Positions 31,774-41,273 of a stretch of 64,000 bases of DNA are shown one piece after another. The notes under the pieces were generated by a model. It made no database searches. It was not told where the DNA came from and worked only from the letters and a program-made list of their open reading frames with translations. How positions within the stretch are numbered: the first letter of the stretch is position 1; the number at the start of each line of letters is the position of its first letter. The DNA comes from SB11 sp035906255 (lineage in GTDB: Bacteria; Bacteroidota; Bacteroidia; UBA8524). The position numbers were made by a program, and so were the translations under genes. The DNA lies in the NCBI GenBank assembly GCA_035906255.1, contig JAMIFM010000037.1, positions 62,001-126,000 on the forward strand, read 5' to 3'.

Positions 31774-33605
31774 TACTCAAATCGTTTTGCCAGTTCTTGC
31801 GGTGCAAAGGTAATAAAAACGGGTTTGCCCGCAGGTGTGTAGGCAGGCACTTCACAATTCATCAACTGGTTGGCAAGCTCAGTTGTTTCTTTAGCAGTAA
31901 GCAACGTGCCTCTTGCAATGGCCGATTGCCTTGCCATTGCACGCATCAACGCCTCACGGGGGCCTAACTTTAAACCCTGCAAATTCTCCTTATACTTTTG
32001 TAAAACACCTTCTAACAACTCTTTAGGTTCACCTTTCTTCACATCAGCAGGTGTTCCGTTTACTATGAAAGTGTTATTACCAAACGGATTGATGTCGAAC
32101 CCTAATAAACGAACTTGGTCTATCACTTCATCCAGCATGGCATAGTCCATTGGTAAAAACTCAACCACACGGGGAAACAGCAATTGCTGTGAAGGGAAAC
32201 CGTTACCGTCCATCGCACGTGCATATTCTTCATACAATACACGCTCGTGTGCCGCTTGTTGGTCAGCTATAAAAAGTCCCTTTTCAGTAGTAAATACCAA
32301 ATACGCCCCCGCATACTGAAATATACCCTGTACAAACTCTTGGGGGCGGTCTTCGGGCACAGTACGCAATTGTTCCTGCTTAAATAAGTCAGGCGGTGGC
32401 ACTAATGTTTCTTCTTTGGCAAGCGGGGCAAAAATCTCTTGCCACTTACCTAAGTTTTGTTTTTGGCGGGTTGTTTGCCCTCCAAAGGGGTTAAAACTGC
32501 GGTCAACCTTTATCTGTGGTTCTTGGGGTAGCTTATCCGTAAAAACGGTTTCGCTTATCAAACGGTTAAAGGCATCATTTTCAGCCGCTGCGGATGTATC
32601 ATCGGGCAATAACAAATGTTGCCCCAATGCCTTGCGGCAAACCGATTTAAGTATCTGATAGAGGTATTTTTCATCCTCAAACTTTATTTCGGTTTTTGTG
32701 GGATGTACATTTATATCAATTTTTGACGGAGGTATCTCCATAAACACCACATACGAGGGATGGGTATCTTTGGCTATCAACTCATCATACGCCGAGGTTA
32801 CGGCGTGGTTTAAATAAGCACTTTTAATAAAGCGTCCGTTCACAAAAAAGAACTGGTCTCCGCGTGTTTTCTTAGCCAATTGGGGCTGACCCAAAAACAC
32901 ACGGGTTTTCATCAAATCGGTATCTTCTTCATCGTATAGCAACTGGGCAGGGTCTTTAATCCCCAGTAGCCCAGCTATACGTTGCACCTGTGTACCTGCT
33001 TTCAGGTTATATACCTCGTTATCGTTGTTTATCAATGTGAAGCCGATGGCCGGATTGGGCATGGATACACGGATAAACTCTTCTAAAATATGGCGGGTTT
33101 CAACAGGTATTGACTTTAAAAAATTGCGCCTTGCGGGGATATTAAAAAACAAGTTGCGTACACTGATATTGGTACCGGCAGGTGCGGCCACACTTTCTTG
33201 CTTTTTAACCTCCGAGGCCTCCATCAATATATAAGTAGCCAACTCGTCATTAGCGCGGCGGGTGCGCATTTCAACATGGGCAACCGCTGCAATAGATGCC
33301 ATTGCCTCGCCGCGAAACCCAAACGAGGTAATTTGAAATAAATCTTCGGCTTTACGGATTTTTGAGGTAGCATGGCGTTCCCAACACAAGCGGGCATCGG
33401 TAGTGCTCATGCCTTTACCGTTGTCTATCACCTGTATCAGGGTACTGCCGCCCTCTTTAATTATCAGCTTTATATCAGTGGCCCCTGCATCAACTGAATT
33501 CTCCATCAACTCCTTCACTACCGATGCGGGCCTTTGTACCACCTCTCCGGCAGCAATCTGGTTGGCTATCGCATCAGGCAAAACACTGATTATGTCGCTC
33601 ATCAA
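31773..33605 (-). CDS. mutL: DNA mismatch repair protein MutL
   Basis: Coordinates mismatch repair after MutS. The GHKL ATPase domain is complete: KELMENSVDAGAT, DNGKGM, RHATSKI, FGFRGEAMASI and FNIPARRNFLKS. The 610-residue length is usual. In the C-terminal domain the endonuclease-type motif reads DQQAAHERVLYE rather than DQHA(x)2E(x)4E, and the place where endonucleolytic MutLs have CPHGRP reads TPAGKP. The metal site may therefore be atypical or absent. Two methionines at the start are equally possible. It lies within an operon from 33899 to 28928. Confidence 0.96.
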   Translation of the reverse strand: MMSDIISVLPDAIANQIAAGEVVQRPASVVKELMENSVDAGATDIKLIIKEGGSTLIQVIDNGKGMSTTDARLCWERHATSKIRKAEDLFQITSFGFRGEAMASIAAVAHVEMRTRRANDELATYILMEASEVKKQESVAAPAGTNISVRNLFFNIPARRNFLKSIPVETRHILEEFIRVSMPNPAIGFTLINNDNEVYNLKAGTQVQRIAGLLGIKDPAQLLYDEEDTDLMKTRVFLGQPQLAKKTRGDQFFFVNGRFIKSAYLNHAVTSAYDELIAKDTHPSYVVFMEIPPSKIDINVHPTKTEIKFEDEKYLYQILKSVCRKALGQHLLLPDDTSAAAENDAFNRLISETVFTDKLPQEPQIKVDRSFNPFGGQTTRQKQNLGKWQEIFAPLAKEETLVPPPDLFKQEQLRTVPEDRPQEFVQGIFQYAGAYLVFTTEKGLFIADQQAAHERVLYEEYARAMDGNGFPSQQLLFPRVVEFLPMDYAMLDEVIDQVRLLGFDINPFGNNTFIVNGTPADVKKGEPKELLEGVLQKYKENLQGLKLGPREALMRAMARQSAIARGTLLTAKETTELANQLMNCEVPAYTPAGKPVFITFAPQELAKRFE

Positions 33606-33611
33606 CGGGTA

Positions 33612-33899
33612 TTACAAATACTTGTATAAAAAATAAAAACACAGCAGCAAGATGCCGCCTATGAACAGCACACGTACATTGGTTAACAAATCAGGACGGC
33701 GGGCGTGTTTACCCTGCGCCCTAAAATCGATACGCTGACGAATGGCATCGCGAGAATATTCCGATTCACCTTTCATCTCATTGCGTATGGCATCCACACG
33801 GCGTTGCAAATCTTCTTTTTGCTCGTCGTAGTAACGGGGTTGGTAGTTGAACTGCTTGTTACGAGCTGTTTTGAAAAATTTTAAATTCTCTAAAAACAT
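33612..33899 (-). CDS. small tail-anchored hypothetical protein
   Basis: A 95-residue protein: a charged N-terminal part (YQPRYYDEQKEDLQRRVDAI) and one C-terminal transmembrane helix (VLFIGGILLLCFYFLYKYL). It is a conserved type of small protein next to mutL in Bacteroidota as far as I recall; some databases may carry misleading names for it. It lies 6 bases upstream of mutL and is likely the first gene of that operon. Function unknown. Confidence 0.65.
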   Translation of the reverse strand: MFLENLKFFKTARNKQFNYQPRYYDEQKEDLQRRVDAIRNEMKGESEYSRDAIRQRIDFRAQGKHARRPDLLTNVRVLFIGGILLLCFYFLYKYL

Positions 33900-34095
33900 A
33901 GCTGAATTGATTTACAAAGGTACTTAATTAATTACTACAAGGATGGTGCCCCAAGTTGTTTTAACGGCAAAATGGCATCTGTTGACGATTTAGATACCCT
34001 CTCCCTGTTTTTTATAAAACGAGATTTTATTGTTTAAGGGTTGGATAGGTTACCAAAGAAGATGCTACGCTATTGTTCAGCAGGACATAAAACCA

Positions 34096-34270
34096 TCATT
34101 GCGAGGTCAGCCGAAGCAATCCACCTTGAAATAACGTACAGATTGCTTCAAAACCCAAAAGCAGTTTTTCGCAATGACGAACCTGCATCTGTCATTCCAA
34201 GCACAGCGAGGAATCTTTGCGCAAATGTGTAAACAAGACGGGATAGGATGCTTCCTGCGTCAGCATGACA
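34096..34270. repeat. two dispersed intergenic repeats
   Basis: The 459-base gap 33900-34358 contains a palindromic repeat at about 34098-34178 (TCATTGCGAGG... ending CGCAATGACGA, with internal GCAATCC and GATTGC) followed by a TGTCAT...ATGACA repeat at 34190-34270, the family also found in Y RNA unit B. No gene was seen. Confidence 0.7.
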
Positions 34271-34343
34271 GTGTTTAATGTATTGTAAATATACATTTCT
34301 TTCTCTTCTCCAACCCTTCTCCACAAACCTGCGTTCTGTTTGT

Positions 34344-34351
34344 TAACTTTG
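34344..34351 (+). promoter_or_regulatory. possible -7 element of DUF4340 gene
   Basis: TAACTTTG matches TAnnTTTG and lies 7 bases before the ATG at 34359, which would give an almost leaderless mRNA. No clear -33 element was found. Confidence 0.35.
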
Positions 34352-34358
34352 CGCACCG

Positions 34359-35375
34359 ATGAAGAAGATTAAAACCAGTTTGATTGTCCTTTCAATATTG
34401 TTAGTGGCGGCTATTATTACCCTGCCGTTGATTGAATATTTTAAAAAACCGAAACTTACCGAACGCAAGGATTTTGCCATTGAGAATGTTGCGGAGATTG
34501 ACAGTATTTTTTTGGTGAACCGCGCGGGTGAGAACACCTTGTTGCGCAAGCAAGCCGACGGACGCTGGACGGTGAACAACCAGTTTAATGCAGCCCCCGA
34601 CAAAATTGAACGCTTGCTAAAAACCATGAATAAGTTGGAGGCTAAAAATCCAGTAGCACAAACTGCCCAACAACGCATTGTGAATGATTTGGCGGTGAGC
34701 GGTATAAAAGTGCAGGCGTTTATGAAAGAGGGAAATACCAAAACCTATTACGTGGGTGGACAAACTGCCGATGAAATGGGCACTTTTATGTATATGGATG
34801 GCTCAACCATACCGTTTGTGGTGCACATACCGGGGTTTAGGGGCTACCTTACCCCCCGCTACAGTGTGAACCCTTTAGACTGGCGCGATAAGGCTATTTT
34901 TGCAACACCTGTTGACAAGCTGGCTGCGGTGCAGGTTACCTATCCTGATAGTGCACAAAAATCGTTTCAGCTGTTGAAGGATGCTGCCAATAATTTTGCG
35001 GTGAAACAAAACGGTGCGGTTGCTCCCGCTACTAAGCAAGAGTTTGCAAAGTTGTATGCTGCCCAGTTTAACAACATTACGTTTGAGGCATATTTGAGCG
35101 GCTATTCGAAAAGTTTTACCGACTCTTTACAACAGGCCAAACCCAAAGCCATTGTGGCCATTACCCGCACTGATGGTAGCACAGGAACGTTGCGCATCTA
35201 TTATAAGCCTGTAACTTCTGATACAAAATCGTTGTACGATGATAAGGGTAATATGCTGGTGTATGACAGTGATAATTATTTTGCACTGATTGACGGCAGC
35301 CCTGAGCTAATTACCGTGCAGGATTATATTTTCCGTCACGTACTCAAAAGCTATAAAGATTTTGTGAAGCAATAA
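34359..35375 (+). CDS. DUF4340 domain-containing protein
   Basis: A 338-residue protein with an N-terminal membrane helix (SLIVLSILLVAAIITLPLI) and an extracytoplasmic region of DUF4340 repeats (VAEIDSIFLVNRAGENTLLR; YYVGGQTADEMGTFMYMDGS). In gliding and other Bacteroidota, DUF4340 proteins often accompany Gld ABC-transporter parts, but none is adjacent here. It is convergent with a secreted protein gene across a shared terminator. Confidence 0.8.
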   Translation: MKKIKTSLIVLSILLVAAIITLPLIEYFKKPKLTERKDFAIENVAEIDSIFLVNRAGENTLLRKQADGRWTVNNQFNAAPDKIERLLKTMNKLEAKNPVAQTAQQRIVNDLAVSGIKVQAFMKEGNTKTYYVGGQTADEMGTFMYMDGSTIPFVVHIPGFRGYLTPRYSVNPLDWRDKAIFATPVDKLAAVQVTYPDSAQKSFQLLKDAANNFAVKQNGAVAPATKQEFAKLYAAQFNNITFEAYLSGYSKSFTDSLQQAKPKAIVAITRTDGSTGTLRIYYKPVTSDTKSLYDDKGNMLVYDSDNYFALIDGSPELITVQDYIFRHVLKSYKDFVKQ

Positions 35376-35380
35376 AAAAT

Positions 35381-35407
35381 AAAAAAGGGGCTTAACGCCC
35401 CTTTTTT
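35381..35407. terminator. bidirectional terminator
   Basis: AAAAAAGGGGC (35381-35391), loop TTAAC, GCCCCTTTTTT (35397-35407). With A and T runs on both sides it suits both the DUF4340 gene and the convergent secreted protein gene. Confidence 0.92.
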
Positions 35408-35428
35408 ATTGTGTGTTAAAGAGTATGT

Positions 35429-36193
35429 TTACTTAATCGTTACCATTTCAAAGTTTAATACTTTGCCCGATGGTGAAAATAAACCAATGGTATAAGTTCC
35501 TTTTTCGGTTAGCGAGAGGTCATAATAAAATGCAATCAAATCAGGTTCACAACCCAACTCAATTACTTCGGGTTCACCACCGCCAGATTTGGTTATTTTT
35601 AATGTAAATGAGCTAGATTTTAAGCCATTTTCGTGGCTAACTAATACTACAAATTTTGCAGCACCTTTGTTCAGTTTAAACTCTTTACGGGCATTAATGG
35701 GGTTGCCTTCTTCATTTACTGAATCGCAAAAAGTAATTTTAAATCCTTTTGCATGGGCTTCGTCAATCTCATCAACCACTGCTTCTTCTTCAGCAGCAAC
35801 TAACTCAAGATTACCTACAGCAAGGTTCTTTTTAGCTGCATTTTTAATGATTACTCTATAATAGCCTGTTTCAGTAAAATTCAGGCCAAACAATACCCAG
35901 CTTTTCTTATCCTCAATATCTACAACATATTCTTCAAACTCAACGTAAGCTCCGGCATCGTCTTTCTTCTCAAGAGAAACTACTAATTGGACATCGGTAA
36001 TCGGTTTTTTATTGTTGGTGTACAACACATTTATTGCGCCGCCTTCGCTGGCAGAAATAGCCCATACATCAGCAGCTCCAATCGGTTCGCCGGCTTCGGA
36101 TGCATCTTCAACAAAATACACTTTGTTTTGGGCAATGGCTACCGTAACTGCCATAAATAAAGCAAACAACAGGCTTAGTTTTTTTAGGTTCAT
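35429..36193 (-). CDS. hypothetical secreted protein
   Basis: A 254-residue protein with a clear signal peptide (LFALFMAVTVAIAQ, cleavage after AQ). The mature part is acidic and repetitive: several ~70-residue beta-rich units with similar wording (KSWVLFGLNFTETGYYRVII and, later, IAFYYDLSLTEKGTYTIGLF), suggesting tandem immunoglobulin-like folds. I chose the ATG at 36193; an upstream start at 36220 would put charged residues before the signal. It is 46 bases downstream of the E1 dehydrogenase gene on the same strand. Function unknown. Confidence 0.65.
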   Translation of the reverse strand: MNLKKLSLLFALFMAVTVAIAQNKVYFVEDASEAGEPIGAADVWAISASEGGAINVLYTNNKKPITDVQLVVSLEKKDDAGAYVEFEEYVVDIEDKKSWVLFGLNFTETGYYRVIIKNAAKKNLAVGNLELVAAEEEAVVDEIDEAHAKGFKITFCDSVNEEGNPINARKEFKLNKGAAKFVVLVSHENGLKSSSFTLKITKSGGGEPEVIELGCEPDLIAFYYDLSLTEKGTYTIGLFSPSGKVLNFEMVTIK

Positions 36194-36239
36194 GTACGTT
36201 GGTTTTTGTTTTTTTCTCAAAAATATAAAACCTAAACCA

Positions 36240-38291
36240 TTAATAGTTAAGCAACCATTCTATTTTTTCTGCTACTTTATCTGCATTGGGCAATATTTCC
36301 TTTTCAAGCCCCATGTTTAGCGGTATTGCAGGAATATTTGCCGTACCCAACGTTTGCACAGGGGCATCCAATTGCTGGAAGCATTGGTTGCTTATGCGGC
36401 CTGCTATTGCTTCGGCAAATGAGTTGCGTAAGGTCTCTTCGGTTAGCACCAATACTTTGCCGTGACGCTTGGTAGCTTCAAATATGGCTTCGTCGTCGCA
36501 AGGGTTCAAGGTTCGTAAGTCTAATATTTCTACTTGCCCTGCAAACTTCTTGGCTGCCAACATGGCCCAATACACACCCATGCCGTAGGTAACAATCGCC
36601 ACGCTTTCACCATTTTCCTGCATCTCGGCATCAGCATGTTGCACGATGCGGGCTTTGCCCAGCGGAATTACGTAGTCTTCAGATGGTTCAGGGCTTTTAG
36701 CAGCTTCGGTACAGGGCATTTTACTCCAGTAAATTCCTTTGTGCTCAAATACTACAACGGGGTTAGGGTCATAGTAAGCGGCCTTCAACAAGCCTTTCAT
36801 ATCAGCAGCGTTGCTGGGATATACTATTTTAATACCTTTTATCTGCAAGATACTTGATTCAACAGTACCCGAGTGGTAAGGGCCACCACCGCCATAAGCC
36901 CCCGTAGGGATGCGGATAACTGCGCTTACAGGATATTTGCCCACAGTAAGGTAGCACGATTTTGAAAGTTCGGTTACCAACTGGTTTACTCCCGGCCATA
37001 TATAATCGGCAAATTGTATTTCAACAATAGGCTTCACCCCAACTGCACTCATACCTGCGGTAGAACCTACAATATAGGCTTCTTGTATCGGGGTATTAAA
37101 CACACGGTTATCGCCGTATTTGCCGGCTAAGGTTGCAGCCTCACGAAATACACCGCCCAACCTGCGGCCTACATCTTGTCCGTAGAATATAGCTTCGGGG
37201 TGGTTGCGCAAAATTTCGTCCATTGCAAACAGCGCGGCATCTACCATTATCACAGGGTCTTTGCCTGCGGGGCTACGTTCGCCTTTTTCCTCGGTAATCG
37301 GTGTGGGGGCAAACTCGTGCATCAACGCTGTTGAAGGGTCGGGGTCGGGAGAATTTACTGCGCGTTCAAACTCAGCAGTAATATAAGTGCGGGCGTTTTC
37401 CAGCTTTTCATCCAACGATGATTCGCTTTCACCCAGTTCAATCAATAACTTTCTAAGACGTGGGAACGGGTCGATACTGGTGTGTTTGGCCATATCCTCA
37501 TCCGTGCGGTACCATTCTTTACGCACACCTGATGTATGGTGACCCAATAAAGGTACTTTAACGTGTACAAGTATAGGTTTGCGTTTAGTGCGTACATACT
37601 CAATGGCTTTGCCCATCTGCTCGTAGCATTCTACAAAATCGCTGCCGTCAATGCGTTGGCGTTTCAAGCCTTTAAAGCCTGCCGCATACTCGTAAGCGTC
37701 CATAGCCCGCATTTCATCACCACTGGCAGATATACCCCAATCATTGTCTTGTATCAGGTACAATATAGGAAGGTCAGCCAATACCGCTATTTGGAAGGCC
37801 TCAGCCACTTCGCCCTCAGTAACAGAGCCGTCTCCTAACGAACATAAAACCACAGGTTTTTCGATGCTTTGAAGCAGGTTTTGCTTTTCAAGATATTGTA
37901 CCCCGTGTGCCATCCCTGTTGCAGGGATTGCCTGCATACCTGTTGCACTGCTTTGGTGCGGCATTTTAGGCATATTGGGGCGGTTTAGCGAGGGGTGCGC
38001 ATAATATGTGCGTCCGCCCGAAAACGGGTCGTCGGCTTTGGCCAGCAGTTGCAGCATCAGCTCGTAGGGAGCCATGCCCATGCCCAGCAACATACTTTCA
38101 TCACGGTAATACGGTGCGGCGTAGTCGTGGGGTTTAAGCTGCATCCCTGCGGCAAGTTGTATTGCTTCGTGCCCTTTTGAGGTTGAGTGTACATATTTGC
38201 AAATCTGGCGGTTGGCATCGTAGGTTTCAGCCATAGCGCGGGCATTGCACATCATTTCAAAAGCACGGAGCAGTATATCTTTGGTTACCAT
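36240..38291 (-). CDS. fused alpha/beta 2-oxoacid dehydrogenase E1 component
   Basis: A 683-residue thiamine-diphosphate enzyme with the E1-alpha and E1-beta chains in one polypeptide. The N-terminal half carries the ThDP motif GDGSVTEGEVAEAF...NDWGIS; the C-terminal half has the transketolase pyrimidine domain (YGQDVGRRLGGVFREA) and C-terminal domain. It most resembles branched-chain 2-oxoacid (2-oxoisovalerate) dehydrogenase, but pyruvate or another 2-oxoacid is possible. E2 and E3 are not adjacent. The ATG at 38291 begins MVTKDILLRAFEMMCNARAM, the family N-terminus; a longer frame from 38435 is not credible. Confidence 0.92.
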   Translation of the reverse strand: MVTKDILLRAFEMMCNARAMAETYDANRQICKYVHSTSKGHEAIQLAAGMQLKPHDYAAPYYRDESMLLGMGMAPYELMLQLLAKADDPFSGGRTYYAHPSLNRPNMPKMPHQSSATGMQAIPATGMAHGVQYLEKQNLLQSIEKPVVLCSLGDGSVTEGEVAEAFQIAVLADLPILYLIQDNDWGISASGDEMRAMDAYEYAAGFKGLKRQRIDGSDFVECYEQMGKAIEYVRTKRKPILVHVKVPLLGHHTSGVRKEWYRTDEDMAKHTSIDPFPRLRKLLIELGESESSLDEKLENARTYITAEFERAVNSPDPDPSTALMHEFAPTPITEEKGERSPAGKDPVIMVDAALFAMDEILRNHPEAIFYGQDVGRRLGGVFREAATLAGKYGDNRVFNTPIQEAYIVGSTAGMSAVGVKPIVEIQFADYIWPGVNQLVTELSKSCYLTVGKYPVSAVIRIPTGAYGGGGPYHSGTVESSILQIKGIKIVYPSNAADMKGLLKAAYYDPNPVVVFEHKGIYWSKMPCTEAAKSPEPSEDYVIPLGKARIVQHADAEMQENGESVAIVTYGMGVYWAMLAAKKFAGQVEILDLRTLNPCDDEAIFEATKRHGKVLVLTEETLRNSFAEAIAGRISNQCFQQLDAPVQTLGTANIPAIPLNMGLEKEILPNADKVAEKIEWLLNY

Positions 38292-38387
38292 TAGGCGAAA
38301 AAAAAGAAAGCGCAATGTTAGTAAAAAATGGGGGGGATTGCGAATGTTTACCCCTTGTATTATTTGAATGGCTTTTTTGTTTTTTAG

Positions 38388-38454
38388 CGGGACAACCGGG
38401 ACACCGTTACACCCAATAATAACAATGGTTTTCATGTCCCACCCAACTGGGACA
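38388..38454. promoter_or_regulatory. cluster of GGGACA half-sites upstream of E1 gene
   Basis: CGGGACA occurs at 38388 and 38397 (9-bp period), and TGTCCCA (38435-38441) with TGGGACA (38448-38454) forms a 7-6-7 inverted repeat. They lie 97-163 bp upstream of the E1 start and could be a regulator's binding sites; no regulator is nearby. Confidence 0.35.
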
Positions 38455-38503
38455 GTTTATCACTTTTGGGTTTTAACGGTTGTAGGGATAAAGTATAGTT
38501 TGA

Positions 38504-38790
38504 ATTTAAGAGGTGCGTTCCTTCATGCGTCTGCGCTTGAAGAGGCTTTAATGTTGCGTCCACGCGAACCAATTATATAGCGGGACGCTACTCTCTTGAT
38601 TCCCGAAGCGAGGACGCTTCGGGGAACGCCCTGTGTACTCATGTCATGCTGAACGATAGTGAAGCATCTTATTCCACCGTGCCAACACAGTTGTAATAAG
38701 GTTTCTCGCTACGCTCGGAAAGAAAGGATATACTCGTCATTGCGAAAAAGCCGTCTTCGGCTGACAAAGCAATCTGTTTAAACACCTCCC
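38504..38790. repeat. copy of ~212-bp repeat plus dispersed repeats, no gene
   Basis: The 595-base gap 38292-38886 holds, from about 38504 to 38735, an opposite-orientation copy of the repeat found three times in tandem at 58975-59520 (shared parts include the ATAGCGGGACGCTACTCTC block and its GAAGCGAGGACGCTTCGGGG hairpin). A CGTCATTGCGAA... repeat with GCAATCTG follows at 38738-38776. Short reading frames here are not convincing. Confidence 0.7.
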
Positions 38791-38886
38791 TTATCCCACA
38801 CACTAACCCACCGAAAGAGGGAAACCCCAGCACATTGCCCTTGACAATAAGGTTCTTCCCTACGGTCAGAATGACAGGGTAGGGTT

Positions 38887-40227
38887 TTATATTAAACCCC
38901 GTGATTTTAACTCAAGATATTTGTTAATGGTGTTTACCGATAGGTCTTGCGGCGGGGTTAAAATGCTCTGTATGCCATATTTAAGCAACTCTGCTGCTAT
39001 CTGACGTTTTTCATACATCATTTTTTCGGCAATGGTTTTAATGTAAACGTCTTCCAACGTAAAGGCGGTGTTGTGGGTAAGTGCTTCCAATTCTGTGTTT
39101 TCAAAGAAAATCACTACCAGTAAATGGTTTTTGGCAAGTCCTCTAAAAAACGGCAAGTACCTGCGCAGCGAGGTCATCGATTCAAAATTGGTATAAAACA
39201 ACAGTAAGCTGCGTTGTTTTATCTGCCTGCGTATAGTAGCATACAACAATTCGTGGTTAGCTTCAAGGTAGCGGGTTTTTTGGGCATACAAGGTTTCCAG
39301 TATTTTGCCCATTTGGTCAGGTTTACGTTCAGCCTGTAATATGCTCACCTTCTCCTCGGTAAAGGTAATTAGTCCCGCTTTGTCGTATTTTTTGATAGCA
39401 ATATTGCTGATAACCAAACTTGAGTTAATGGCATAATCCATCAGGCTAAGTCCCTCAAAAGGCATTTTCATCACCCTGCCTTTATCAATAATACTGTACA
39501 CCTGCTGCGATTTTTCATCCTGATATTGGTTCACCATAAACCCGCCTTTTCGGGCAGTAGCCTTCCAATTTATCGTGCGAAAATCATCGCCCGCCACATA
39601 ATCGCGTATCTGCTCAAATTCAAAATTATGCCCAATGCGGCGTATCTTTTTAATCCCTGCCATCACCAAACGGTTGCTAATGGCTAACAACTCGTATTTG
39701 TGCATTTGTATGTACGACGGGTACACGGGCACGGTTATTTCTTCATCAAACTTATAACGGCGGTTCACAAGCCCTAAAACAGTACTTGCAAATACATTCA
39801 GTGTATTAAAGGTGTATTCTCCGCGTTTGGTGGGGCGAAGCTCATAGGTAAATTGCTTGTTTGTACCTGCCTTGATTGAAAAATAAGAGGTGTTGTTGCG
39901 GTACTGAAACTGTTCGGGTACTTCGTCAATCACCTCAGTATAGATAAGAAACGGATAACGGTTGTTTACCTCCACCAAAATGGGGTTAGGATCGCCGTTA
40001 CTCAACTTATCTGCCATTGTACGCGAAGCATTGATGCCGGTTTTGCATGAATACAGTACCAATATATCTACAACCGCTATCCCTACGTACACATACAAAA
40101 TGGCTTTACCCGCTGCAAACAACACGGGTAGGAAAAACCCTGCCACCAACACAATAGCAATGATTGCCAGCCCGTAGAAGAAACGGTTGGTGAGGTATAG
40201 TGATTTTATATATGTAATGAGTAACAA
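38887..40227 (-). CDS. DUF58 domain-containing protein
   Basis: A 446-residue protein with two N-terminal membrane helices, a beta-rich middle region and the DUF58 signature DDFRTINWKATARKGGFMVNQY, followed by a vWA-like part (VYSIIDKGRVMKM). DUF58 proteins are regular partners of MoxR ATPases and are thought to take part in maturation of periplasmic or membrane protein complexes. The gene is last in the six-gene operon that starts at 45144; a 74-base gap separates it from the MoxR gene. Confidence 0.9.
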   Translation of the reverse strand: MLLITYIKSLYLTNRFFYGLAIIAIVLVAGFFLPVLFAAGKAILYVYVGIAVVDILVLYSCKTGINASRTMADKLSNGDPNPILVEVNNRYPFLIYTEVIDEVPEQFQYRNNTSYFSIKAGTNKQFTYELRPTKRGEYTFNTLNVFASTVLGLVNRRYKFDEEITVPVYPSYIQMHKYELLAISNRLVMAGIKKIRRIGHNFEFEQIRDYVAGDDFRTINWKATARKGGFMVNQYQDEKSQQVYSIIDKGRVMKMPFEGLSLMDYAINSSLVISNIAIKKYDKAGLITFTEEKVSILQAERKPDQMGKILETLYAQKTRYLEANHELLYATIRRQIKQRSLLLFYTNFESMTSLRRYLPFFRGLAKNHLLVVIFFENTELEALTHNTAFTLEDVYIKTIAEKMMYEKRQIAAELLKYGIQSILTPPQDLSVNTINKYLELKSRGLI

Positions 40228-40301
40228 ATTTTTTTAACGTTTTGTGGCTTCCTTCGGCAGGCTTCCTTCGACAAGCTCAGGAAACAAGCTCAGGATTGCA
40301 T

Positions 40302-41273
40302 TTATCTGGGGACCTCCACTTTTTCAATCAATTGTTTCACAATATCGTTGGCAGTAGCTCCTTCCATTTCTTTTTCGGGGGTAAGGATGATACGGTGGCG
40401 CAATACGGGGTAAGCGGCTTCCTGCACATCATCGGGGCTAACGAAATCCCGTCCGCGTATGGCTGCAAAGGCTTTTGCTGCATTCATAATATTTAACGAA
40501 GCACGCGGAGAAGCACCCAAATACAACCCGCTAAAGTTGCGCGATTGCTGCACTAAAGTGGCTATGTAGGTAAGCAGTTTTTCATCAATAAAAATCTGTT
40601 TTACTGTTTTTTGATGTGCCAATAACTCCTCACGACTAATAACAGGATTTATCAAATCGACAGTGTTTGTTGCGGTTTGGCTGTTGAAATCGGTAAGTAT
40701 TTTAATCTCTTCTTGTAAAGATGGATATTCTATCTCTATTTTAAACAAAAAGCGGTCAAGCTGTGCTTCGGGCAGTCGGTAGGTACCCTCCTGCTCAATA
40801 GGGTTTTGGGTGGCAAATACAATAAAGGGGGCTTCTAATACCGATGTTTTTCCATCGGCTGTTATCTGGCGTTCTTCCATTACCTCAAACAATGCAGCCT
40901 GTGTTTTGGCAGGGGCACGGTTTATTTCGTCAATCAATACAATATTGCTGAAAACAGGCCCTTTTCTAAATTCAAACTCATGGGTTTTTTGGTTGAAGAT
41001 AGAAGTACCTATAATATCACTGGGCATTAAATCAGGGGTGAATTGTATGCGTGAAAACCCTACCGAAAACGATTTTGCCAATAGTTTGCTGGTAAGGGTT
41101 TTGGCTATACCCGGCACTCCTTCAAGCAATACGTGGCCGTTGGCCAGTAAGGCCACAATCATTTGGTCTATCATACGGTGCTGACCCACTATTACTTTGG
41201 CCATCTCTTCCCGTATTTTTTCTATCGACTGCGAAAGGTGGCTTATATCCACTCTGTTTTCAAATTCTTCCAT
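40302..41273 (-). CDS. MoxR-family AAA+ ATPase
   Basis: A 323-residue AAA+ chaperone-like ATPase. Walker A is GVPGIAKTL (GxxGxxKT), Walker B is VLIDEINRAPAKTQAALFEVMEE, and sensor 1 is FATQNPIEQEGTY. MoxR proteins assist folding or insertion of cofactors in vWA and membrane complexes. It shares one base with the DUF4350 gene upstream and belongs to the MoxR-DUF58-DUF4350-DUF4129-SpoIIM operon. Confidence 0.95.
   Translation of the reverse strand: MEEFENRVDISHLSQSIEKIREEMAKVIVGQHRMIDQMIVALLANGHVLLEGVPGIAKTLTSKLLAKSFSVGFSRIQFTPDLMPSDIIGTSIFNQKTHEFEFRKGPVFSNIVLIDEINRAPAKTQAALFEVMEERQITADGKTSVLEAPFIVFATQNPIEQEGTYRLPEAQLDRFLFKIEIEYPSLQEEIKILTDFNSQTATNTVDLINPVISREELLAHQKTVKQIFIDEKLLTYIATLVQQSRNFSGLYLGASPRASLNIMNAAKAFAAIRGRDFVSPDDVQEAAYPVLRHRIILTPEKEMEGATANDIVKQLIEKVEVPR

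Noticed and set aside
34096..34270. Insertion sequence remnant
   Set aside because: No transposase-like frame; only short palindromic repeats are visible.
38292..38435. N-terminal extension of the E1 dehydrogenase
   Set aside because: The family N-terminus begins at the ATG at 38291; the extension runs through AT-rich and GGGACA-site DNA.
40242..40300. Regulatory element between MoxR and DUF58 genes
   Set aside because: The gap holds a CTTCGACAAGCTCAGG-type short repeat that looks like a common intergenic sequence rather than a specific site.
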